A stretch of DNA of 64,000 bases, from positions 1-64,000 of the forward strand of contig NW_026094754.1 of the NCBI RefSeq assembly GCF_024586455.1, written 5' to 3'. Below, piece by piece: positions 55,376-64,000 of this stretch. Position 1 is the first letter of the stretch. Each line of letters opens with the position of its first letter. The notes below the pieces were generated by a model. That model was not told the origin of the DNA and searched no databases. It saw only the letters and a program-made list of their open reading frames with translations. A program made the position numbers and the translations under genes. The DNA comes from Bactrocera neohumeralis. Lineage: Eukaryota; Arthropoda; Insecta; Diptera; Tephritidae.

Positions 55376-58366
55376 CTCGCCTGACTCAGGATTCGACCCG
55401 AATTCTGAACTCCATGGTTTAATGTACTCGGATACGGTCGAGGTCAAATTAGGTCCTTCAACTTCATCAAGCTTTTGTACTTTATAACGTCCATGTGATA
55501 ACTTTTCGATGATTTTGTACGGTCCAAAGTATTTTCTTTTCAATTTCAGATTTGGTCCAAATTGAGTACGTTTTATAGCTACTAGATCGTTCACTTTATA
55601 ATTTCGATTTTCTTTGCGTTTTCGGTTATAATTTCTACGATTTTCTTCTTGAATAGCCGAAATGTTTTGTTTGGCTATTTGTCGTGCTTCGTTTCGATCT
55701 ATCTCGAACGATTAAATAGCTTCCGTTTCCATAATTTCGTCTAATCGTGGTAAATCCGAAAGTCTCATGTCACATCCGGTTAACAATTTGAATGGTACTA
55801 TCTTTGTGCTTCTCGGAGGAGAGTTATTTATGTATTGTTGGACTTTGCCAATAAATTTATACCACTGATCTGGATTATCTTTCGAAAGCTTTGATAGCAT
55901 GGGAATTACTATCTTATTATACGCTCTACTTGGCCATTTCCCCTAGGTACTCCAGTAGTAATAAGTAAATGCTGAATATGATTATTTGTGCTATAATTTT
56001 CAAAGGCGTGCGATGTAAATGCTGAACCTCTGTCTGTAATGATTCTTCTTGGATTGCCAAACGTGGTTTCTTGCTTCGTCAATCGATGGATCACTGCATC
56101 AGTGCCCGTATCTTTTGTGGGATAAAGCCACACAAATTTCGAAAATGCATCCACAACTACAAGTATATAATTATACTGCTTTCGTGTCGCCGTGAGAGGA
56201 CCAACATGATGTCTATATGGAATGTCAACAAAGGCTTATCCTCTTTATCAATGGGTGCAAAAAAGCCATCTTTTTTACCACATTTCGAATTTACGACAAT
56301 GCAGGCAATGCAACTATTCACAATTTCCGTAACTTTCTTTTCTAGTTGAGGAATGTAAAAATCCTTCTCTAAGCAGTCCTTTGTTTTCTTCACTGAAAAA
56401 TGTCCTTGACGATGTGCAATCTCAATTATCTCTTTCTCCATCTGTGATGGCACCACAATCAGTTGTAAATCTGGGTCTTTATACAGTATATCATTATGGA
56501 TGTAAAAATCTTCGTAGCTCTTTTCTTCCAAAATCTTTCGAACCGCTTTTGTCTTTAAGTCGATGCCTTAATGAATCCTCCATTATTAAACAAGCAATTC
56601 TGCTAAGAGCGTCTACATGCCTTATCTGTGTCCCTCGTTTGTGTTCAATCAGGTAATCATATTACTGAAGATACATAGCCCATCGGGCTACACGTAAAGG
56701 TACGTCTCTTTTTTGTAAAGTCATCGTAAAAGCGTTACAGTGAGTAATAATTTTGAACTTTGACCCCAACACATACACGCGCCACTCTTGAGTGCTTCGA
56801 CTATAGCTAGTACTTCCAGCTCATACGAATGATATTTCTGTTCTGCAGGTGTTGTTTTGCGGCTCATGAATTGAACTAGGTGAAACCGTTGATCTTCAGA
56901 GTTCTTTTGAAGAAGAATTGCTCCGTAACCGTACATTGATGCGTCTGTATGAATCTCTGTCGTTGATTTAGGATTAAATAGTCCAAGAACTGGTGCCTGA
57001 ATAAGAGCTGTCTTCAGTTGTTTGAACGAAATTAAGTGTTCGTCACCCATTTTAAACTCTGCGTCTTCTTTGCGATTAGTGCGAAATTTTTAATAAAACG
57101 ACGAAAATAAGACATTAAGCCTAAGAATCTCTGTAGTGCCTTTTTAGTTTGTGGTAACGGAAATTTTTCAACGGCTTTTGTTTGAACTTCACTCGGTCTA
57201 ATGGTGCCATTTTCAATAGTATAGCCTAAAAATTCTATCTTCTTCTTAAGGAATTGACATTTTTCCCATTTTATCCTCAGTTCCTTATCAGAAGCTAACT
57301 TCAATACTTTTCCTAACTTCTCTAGGGCTTCTTCAGATTCCGCTGGGATTACTAAATCTTCCATATATGCAACAACTGTTCCATCTCGAATATAATCTTT
57401 TAATATGTCATGAATCTAGCGACAGAAAACAGCGGTTGAATTACATATACCAACGGGTACATACTGAAATTCATATTGGCCACTATGAGTTACGAATGAT
57501 GTGTATTTGCGAGAATTCTCATCTACCGGTACGTGTAAGAAACCATTTGCTAAATCTAACGTAGTGAATATGTTTGCCTCTCTAAGTCTTTCGAGGGCGT
57601 CGTCAATTAAGGTCATCGGGAAATTATCCCGTACGATTTTCAAATTTAGTTTACGATAATCGCAACAAAGTCGTTTTGTGCCATTTTTCTTTGATACTAG
57701 TACAACAGGCGAAGCGTAGTTTGAGCAAGTAGGACGTATTATACCTTCATCTAACCACTGTGCGACTTGCTTATCTATGATTTGTTGCTCCTTATAACAT
57801 ACCCTTCGTGGTGGTTGGTAAACTGGAACCTCGTCGGTAAGAATAATTTTCATATTCACCGAAGAACTATCGTCTTTATTTGGTATATACTGTTTTCTCA
57901 TTTGCTTCACTGCCTCTGCTGATTTTTTATTTAAATTAGTTAAATCATAGTCTTGTTCATTTATATCAACGTTAAAACATAAATTTGAAAAAATATTAGT
58001 CATCAAATCATCATCGTTTGTTAAATTATCTTTGACTCTCTTTGTATTATTAATCGGCACAGACAACTTTTCTTTAAATTCAACCCCATTTTCACGAACC
58101 AACATATCGAAATGCTTCAATATTAAATTACCCAAAATCACTTCGTAACTAATGTCGGTTGTTGCTACTACATGAAACGTCAGGTCAACGATGCTCTTAT
58201 CAATTTCTACTTTTATATCAAAGCTTCCTATGGTTGATATTTTTGCTGCACCAATACCAAATAACTGCTTTTGTTCCGTTGTTAGCTTTATATATCTGTC
58301 CAACTTATTAAATGTGTCGCACCTCATTAAACACAGGTTACAACCAGTATCGATAAGCGCGCTCAC
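55376..58366 (-). pseudogene. Gypsy Pol remnants (protease, RT, RNase H, integrase)
   Basis: Protease: ALIDTGCN with the catalytic DTG. RT: LVSKKNGTKRLCCDYRKLN and FTTLDLANGFLHVPVDE; the catalytic box reads YMED instead of YMDD, at the start of the frame at 57364. RNase H: IHTDASMYGYGAILLQ (56721-57050). Integrase: zinc finger with His pair and CIAC (56157-56531), core Asp in FHIDIM, Asp in ITDRGSAFTS and Glu in NGQVERIIR (55909-56154), and the C-terminal tail at 55594-55376 (FGPNLKLKRKYFGPYKI). A TAG at about 57416, a TAA near 55712, and frameshifts at 57050 and 56530 break the frame. Confidence 0.85.
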
Positions 58367-58421
58367 TTCTACATTAAAAATCCGTATATTTTTAAAATTT
58401 AAATTAAATTTTGCAAGTTCG

Positions 58422-59322
58422 TCAATTGAATTTACCCGACTGTGTTCCCGCTTTTATTACTTTACACTCAAAAGATCTGTGTCCCATCTTCTGGCACTTA
58501 AAGCATTTGAATTGCTTCGACGGACAATCTCTAGCTATGTGCGAAGGTTCACCACATTTATAACATTTTTTATCGATTCTTAATGGTAACGAATTCTCCC
58601 GTTTTATTTTATCATTTATATCCGCTTTCTTCAGATTCTCAACTTTTGGTTCCTGCTTGATTTTTTCGTAAACTACTAACTGTTCTATTAGTTCTGTCAC
58701 AGTTTTGGCTTGGTAGAGAATAGCTTTACTATACTTAGAGCCCGGAATGCCATCTATAAAATATTCCAACAAACTTTCTTCATCTAAGTGAATTGACTTA
58801 CCTATCTCCATCAAAGCATATAGGTATTCACGATACGATTCACACGGCTTCTTCTGTCTTTTCCCTAACATCTTATGCACATCGGCTGCTGATAACTTAT
58901 TTCCGAATTCATTATTTAGTGCTAATTTTAAAGAATTCCAATCGCGCAACCCGGTTTGACTACCCACATAAATTTTTGCAGCACCCCTCAATAACTGTTT
59001 CGTATAAACGAATTTTTGTACATCATTCCAATTTACTATTTCTGCATTTTCTTCTATTTGTTCGACCCATTTCTGTATATCAGACGTATCTGTTCCATCA
59101 AAAGTAGAAAGGCTTTCTTCTATATCTTTAAGCGTGAAATGTGCACAACATTTAGGTGCAGATGGTTCAGTCCGTTTTTGTATAAAATCACATTCAGACT
59201 GATTGGACAGAAAATCGCTCTCTTATTTTCGTCATCGTCACCGTCGTCAATCAGGCCTAAATGTTGGAGAAGTCTTTCCCTCAGTTTATGTTTCCGTCCA
59301 CTTACTCCTAGTCCCAATTCCC
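58422..59322 (-). pseudogene. Gypsy Gag, broken by RTE insertion
   Basis: The frame at 58422-58991 has LRDWNSLKLALNNEFGN, GKRQKKPCESYREYLYAL and two CCHC zinc knuckles (CYKCGEPSHIARDC and CFKCQKMGHRSFEC). The 5' part is read at 59120-59317 and continues at 63043-63102, where the start codon is at 63102. The interruption is the RTE at 59323-63042, which duplicated TTCCC. The first 30 residues, across the insertion, resemble a SAP-type motif (inference from the Leu/Gly spacing). Other frameshifts lie between 58991 and 59120. Confidence 0.82.
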
Positions 59323-62300
59323 TTCTTCTTCTTAATTGGCGTAGACACCGCTTACGCGATTATAGCCGAGTTAACAACAGCGCGTCAGTCGTTTCTTCTT
59401 TTCGCTACGTGGCGCCAATTTGATATTCCAAGCGAAGCCAGGTCCTTCTCCACTTGGTCCTTCCAACGGAGTGGAGGTCTTCCTCTTCCTCTGCTTCCCC
59501 CGGCGGGTACTGCGTCGAATACTTTCAGAGCTGGAGTGTTTTCATCCATCCGGACAACATGTTCTAGCCAGCGTAGGCGCTGTCTTTTAATTCGCTGAAC
59601 TATGTCAATGTCGTCATATATCTCGTACAGCTCATCGTTCCATCGAATGCGATATTCGCCGTGGCCAATGCGCAAAGCACCATAAATCTTTCGCAGAATT
59701 TTTCTCTCGAAAACTCGCAACGCCGACTCATCGGTTGCTGTCATCGCCCAAGCCTCTGCATCATATAGCAGGATGGGACTTATGAGCGACTCATAGAGTT
59801 TAGCTTTTGTTCGTCGAGAGAGGACTTTACTTTTCAATTGCCTACTCAGTCCGAAGTAGCACCTGTTGGCAAGAGCAATCCTGCGTTAGATTTCCAGGCT
59901 GACATTATTAGTGGTGTTAATGCTGGTTCCATAATAGACGAAATTATCTACAACTTCAAAGTTATGACTGTCAACAGTGACTCCCCCTGCGGGTACGGGG
60001 GGACCCCTCCGGGTTCGAGAGGAAACCGAATATACCCGCGGTAAGGCATGCCTGTCGTAAGAGGCGACTAAGATCCTGGCCACCAGTCCAGGGCTGTATG
60101 GAGGCTCAACTGGTCGTAGTTTCGGCTGCAAGGTCAATACCAAAGACTTTAACCTGGTACCACGGGGAGCAGTAGCCCCTGGAGTTCGCTCCAGTCTGCT
60201 CTGGGTTTGGCCCTTATGGAGATTCGTGGTGGCTGTGGTTAAAACCCAAATCGCGGGAAGAACTGACCTTGTCAGTCGAATGTGGAGTTGCATTGCAACC
60301 GGGTGCCGGACCCAAAGTACGGCAGAGGTTTTAGATGGGCCTCGAGCCCTACCAAGGTGGTTAGTGTGTCCTTACCGCACTGCCAATTGGTACTGAAAAT
60401 CCTTACCCAATTTCCAGGCCGCTGATCGACGCATTGTATTGATCCGTTGTGCTTTTGAGCACCGTGGAGTTAAGCTTTTCATAAGCAGGATCCCACGTAA
60501 AACACATTGACAGTTGTCAACAGTGACGTGAGAGCCAAGTCGCGAGTGCGACGACTGTTTGTTTGATGACAGGAGATATTTCGTTTTGCCCTCGTTCACT
60601 ACCAGACCCATTTTCTGTGCTTCCTTGTCCAGCCTGGAGAAAGCAGAACTAACGGCGCGGGTGTTGAGGCCGATGATATCAATATCGTCGGCATACGCCA
60701 GAAGCTGTACACTCTTATAGAAGATGGTACATTCTCTGTTTAGTTCTGCAGCTCGAACTATTTTCTCCAAAAGCAGGTTGAAGAAGTCGCACGATAGGGA
60801 GTCGCCTTGTCTGAAACCTCGTTTGGTATCGAACGGCTGGGAGAGGTCCTTCCCGATCCTGATGGAGCTTTTCGCGTTGCTCAACGTCAATTTACACAGC
60901 CGAATTCGTTTTGCGGGGATACCAAATTCAGACATCGCGGCATAAAAGCAGCTCCTTTTCGTGCTCTCGAAAGCAGCTTTGAAATCGACGAAGAGGTGGT
61001 GTGTGTCGATTCTCCTTTCACGGGTCTTTTCCAAGATTTGGCGCATGATGAATATCTGGTCGGTTGTTGATTTGCCAGGTCTGAAGCCACACTGATAAGG
61101 TCCAATCAGTTTGTTGACGGAGGGCTTTAATCTTTCACACAATACGCTCGATAGAACCTTGTATGCGATGTTGAGGAGGCTAATCTCACGATAGTTGGCG
61201 CAGATTGTGGGGTCTCCTTTTTTTATGGAGTCGGCATAGCACACTTAAATTCCAATCGTTGGGCATGCTTTCGTCCGACCATATTTTACAAAGAAGCTGA
61301 TGCATGCTCCTTATCAGTTCTTCGCCGCCGTGTTTGAATAGCTCGGCCGGCAATCCGTCGGCCCTGCCGCTTTGTTGTTCTTGAGGCGGGCAATTGCTAT
61401 TCGAACTTCTTCATGGTCGGGTAATGGAACGTCTGCTCCATCGTCATCGATTGGGGAATCGGGTTCACCTTCTCCTGGTGTTGTGCGTTCACTGCCATTC
61501 AGCAGGCTGGAGAAGTGTTCCCTCCATAATTTAACTATGCTCTGGGCTTCGGTGACTAGATCACCTTTGGGGGTTCTACAAGAGTATGCTCCGGTCTTGA
61601 AACCTTCTGTAAGCCGCCGCATTTTTTCGTAGAATTTTCGAGCATTACCCCTGTCGGCCAGCTTATCAAGCTATCGTACTCACGCATTTCGGCCTCTTTC
61701 TTTTTCTGTCTGTAAATGCATCTCGCTTCCCTCTTCAACTCTCGGTATCTATCCCATCCCGCACGTGTAGTGGTCGATCGTAACGTTGCGAGGTAGGCAG
61801 CCTGTTTTCTCTCCGCTGCGAAACGGCACTCCTCGTCGTACCAGCTGTTCTTTTGCTCTTTCCGAAAACCAATGGTTTCGGTTGCAGCTGTACGTAAGGA
61901 ATTTGAAATGCCGTCCCGCAGTTCCCTTATACCGAGTTGTTGACTTCTGCTCTCAGAGAGCAGGAGTGCAAGCCGAGTAGAAAATCGTTCGGCTGTCTGT
62001 TGTGATTGCAGCTTCTCGACGTCGAACCTTCCTTGTGTTTGTTGGAGTGCGAATCTTAGCTGCAACAAGATTGTGGTCCGAGTCGATGTTAGGACATCGG
62101 AGCGCACGCACATCTAAAACACTGGAGACGTGTCTTCCATCTATCACAACATGATCGATCTGGTTGGTAGTTTTTCGATCCGGAGACAGCCAGGTAGCTT
62201 GATGAATCTTCTTATGCTGGAATCTAGTACTACAGATAAGCCTCAACCCATTTGGGGATGTTTCGTCATGGAGGCTGAATTTACCGACCGTGGTGCCAAG

Positions 62301-63042
62301 ATACCTTCTTTGCCCACCCTGGCGTTAAAGTCGCCAAGCACGATTTTGACATCGTGGCGGGGGCAGCTCTCATAAGCGCGCTCCAAGCGCAAATAGAAGG
62401 CATCTTTGGTCACATCGTCCTTTCTTCCGTCGGGGCGTGGGCGCAAATAAGCGATATGTTGAAGAACCTCGCTTTGATGCGGATTGTGGCTAGACGTTCA
62501 TTCACCGGAGTGAATGATAGTACTCGGCGACGGAGTCTCTCTCCCACCACGAATCCAACACCAAACTTGCAATCCTTTATAAGGCCACTGTAGTAAATGT
62601 CACAAGGACCTACTCGTCTCTGTGCTTGTCCCGTCCATCGCATTTCTTGGACGGCGGTGATGTCAGCCTTTATTTTTACGAGGACATCAACCAGCTGGGC
62701 AGCGGCACCTTCCCAATTAAGGGTCCGGACATTCCAGGTGCATGCCCTCAATTCGTAGTCCTTATTTCGTTGGCCATGGTCGTTGGTTTTTCATTGGGGT
62801 GAGCTTTTTACGTGGTGGGTCCCAAACCCTGCGCACAACCCTATGTAGGGGATGTTTCGCCTTCTCACTTTAGCTCGCCTTCGAACGGATGTTCTTAGGC
62901 TACCCAGAGGATACTTGGTCAAAGACCGGAAGTAGTGAGCTGCTTGAGCCATGTGTAAAAGAATCGTTTCTGGCCACTCCCAAGTGAATGGCGATCAGAG
63001 AACTTTCCTCACTTTCGTGTACTTCTACACATGACTCCATCC
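59323..63042 (-). mobile_element. RTE-type LINE inserted in Gypsy gag
   Basis: Flanked by TTCCC on both sides (59318-59322 and 63043-63047). It carries a GAA-type tail at its 3' end (TTCTTCTTCTT on the plus strand at 59323). Coding pieces: 59385-59837 (end of protein), 60372-61244 (RT, with CGFRPGKSTTDQIF, FVDFKAAFEST and LLAYADDIDIIG), 61314-62113 (linker) and 62243-62751 (endonuclease). The active-site pair YADD is intact. The frame is broken by stops, deletions and the 533-bp insertion at 59982. Sequence is very close to the copy at 40.7 kb. Confidence 0.88.
59982..60514. mobile_element. 533-bp GC-rich insertion of unknown family
   Basis: It sits in the RTE between two copies of TGTCAACAGTGAC (59969-59981 and 60515-60527), a 13-bp target duplication of the size made by retroposons. 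It is much richer in G and C than the surroundings (phrases such as CTCCGGGTTCGAGAGG and GGTAAGGCATGCCTGTCG, with GTAAGAGGCGACTAAG). No poly-A or simple tail at either end, no open frame with known domains. GGTTCGAGAGG is weakly B-box-like. It may be a SINE or the truncated end of a non-LTR element. Confidence 0.75.
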
Positions 63043-63102
63043 TTCCCTTAGTTTGTCTTTTAAAGTCGTCACTTTCATTTTTAAAACAGCGTCTGCATCC
63101 AT

Positions 63103-63640
63103 GTTTACATTATTAAAATATATGTTAATTAACTATATAAAATACGTATAAAGTAATTTAAAAATATGTCTTAGTTTAAGACAGCGTAAGTATTTTTTTT
63201 TTTCAGAATTACATCAAAATTCTTTAGTAGGTCAAGTGACAATTCGAACAGAATGTTTTAATACAGTAAAGTTTAGTTTTCATAAATTACTCGTACACAC
63301 AAATTCAAATATTATTAATGAGAATGAATTAGTTCACAGTTTTTCAATTTTCAATTTAAAATACAAATATTTTGGAAATTTACATCAATCGGATATTACA
63401 AATGTATATTGCAGTTTACAAAATTTCATTTCGTTTCATTCAGTTATGTACATGCATTAATTATACAAAAATATTTTCCAATTAGATTTTGATATTCTTT
63501 AACATTCACTTTGTCCCACTTTCTTTGTCTAGCTTAATTTCTACAAGGAAATTTTTTACATCAACGTGTTACACTCTTTGCTTATATCGTATTTCGGGTT
63601 CTTACAAATTTACGTATGCCTTTGTTCAATTACTTTACCT
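63103..63640. other. Probable 5' leader of the Gypsy element
   Basis: AT-rich, upstream of the gag start on the minus strand. No primer-binding site or LTR end was recognised, and no gene. Confidence 0.35.
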
Positions 63641-63900
63641 TAACTTTCTCTTATTAGATTTTCCGCCTTTTTCGTCTTTAACTTATCTTCTTCTTCTTCG
63701 TTTGCGTTGTGTTACTTTACCTCAACTGCTTCTTATTAGATTTTCCGTCTACTTCGTCTTGAACTTATTTTCTTCTTCTTCGTTTGCGTTGTGTTACCTT
63801 ACCTCAACTGCTTCTTATTAGATTTTCCGTCTTCTTCGTCTTTAACTTATTTTCTTCTTCTTCGCTTGGCTTTCGGTTACTTTACCTCAACTTCTTCTCG
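63640..63900. repeat. 82-bp tandem repeat
   Basis: TTATTAGATTTTCCG begins at 63651, 63733 and 63815, exactly 82 bp apart. Each unit contains a CTTCTTCTTCG tract and TTGCGTTGTGTTAC. A fourth, degraded unit follows (about 63880-63960). The array is pyrimidine-rich on the plus strand, purine-rich in the sense of the Gypsy element. Confidence 0.88.
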
Positions 63901-64000
63901 TCTTCGAATAGTTTTCTTTCTTCAGCTTCTTTTTGTCTTTGAGTAGTTTTCCTTCTTCAGCTTATTTTCGTCTTTAAGTAGATTTTGATCTTAAGTCTCC

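Larger units (their letters stand above)
55376..63102 (-). mobile_element. Ty3/Gypsy LTR retrotransposon, 3'-truncated
   Basis: Gag and Pol domains in the usual order on the minus strand: Gag (zinc knuckles), protease, RT, RNase H, integrase. No env-like frame and no 3' LTR: the integrase tail runs directly into Helitron B. The 5' part of gag continues at 63043-63102 after an RTE insertion. The 5' LTR, if present, is right of 63.1 kb; I could not delimit it because there is no partner LTR. Mdg3-type is possible from the integrase tail, but this is a guess. Confidence 0.82.

Noticed and set aside
60001..60300. Ribosomal RNA fragment, because of high GC
   Set aside because: No recognisable 18S or 28S core motif; the 13-bp duplication points to an inserted retroposon.

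Overview
The window reads as a repeat-dense block of an insect genome. A higher fly (Diptera, Cyclorrhapha; perhaps a tephritid) is the best guess: it carries AT-rich interspersed elements with (GTCY)n tracts like dipteran mini-me elements, plus P-like, mariner, piggyBac and Ty3/Gypsy sequences. No intact host gene, rRNA, functional tRNA or CRISPR array is visible. Almost every protein-like reading frame belongs to a transposable element, and nearly all are broken by stops, frameshifts or later insertions.

Layout. 0.4-4.7 kb: a piggyBac element (minus strand) split by a Helitron. 4.9-7.8 kb: decayed RTE-type LINE copies and an old repeat. 8.1-14.8 kb: a Helitron with nearly its whole Rep-helicase gene (minus strand) between two inverted mini-me-like repeats. 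14.9-18.9 kb: more mini-me-like repeats, one with a 154-bp tandem array, and a 434-bp segment copied from a locus 5 kb away. 21.0-22.3 kb: a pogo-like transposase with one internal stop. 22.8-25.0 kb: RTE LINE. 25.3-27.1 kb: hAT transposase remnant. 27.3-30.5 kb: a Tc1-like end and two mariners.

31.4-49.0 kb is one Helitron cut in two by a 15.5-kb island (32573-48089) with hAT-like inverted ends and an 8-bp target duplication. The island holds a THAP/P-element-like transposase, a pogo-type MITE, a long foldback repeat, a Tigger element, an RTE LINE and a Mutator-like element (MULE) whose transposase appears to carry a FLYWCH-like finger at one end and a RING finger at the other.

49.1-55.4 kb is another Helitron, interrupted by a 2.9-kb element with perfect 16-bp inverted ends. 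Its Rep frame is fused in frame to the integrase tail of a Ty3/Gypsy retrotransposon that fills the rest of the window (55.4-63.1 kb, minus strand). An RTE LINE sits in the gag of that retrotransposon, and a 533-bp GC-rich insertion sits inside the LINE, giving three-level nesting.

The elements do not form a cooperating pathway; the window records layered insertion, rolling-circle transposition and segment copying. The best candidates for something undescribed are the MULE-RING transposase, the composite hAT/P island, the Gypsy-Helitron fusion frame, the 2.9-kb palindrome-bearing insertion and the 533-bp GC-rich retroposon. All calls come from reading the sequence and its translations; no database search was possible.
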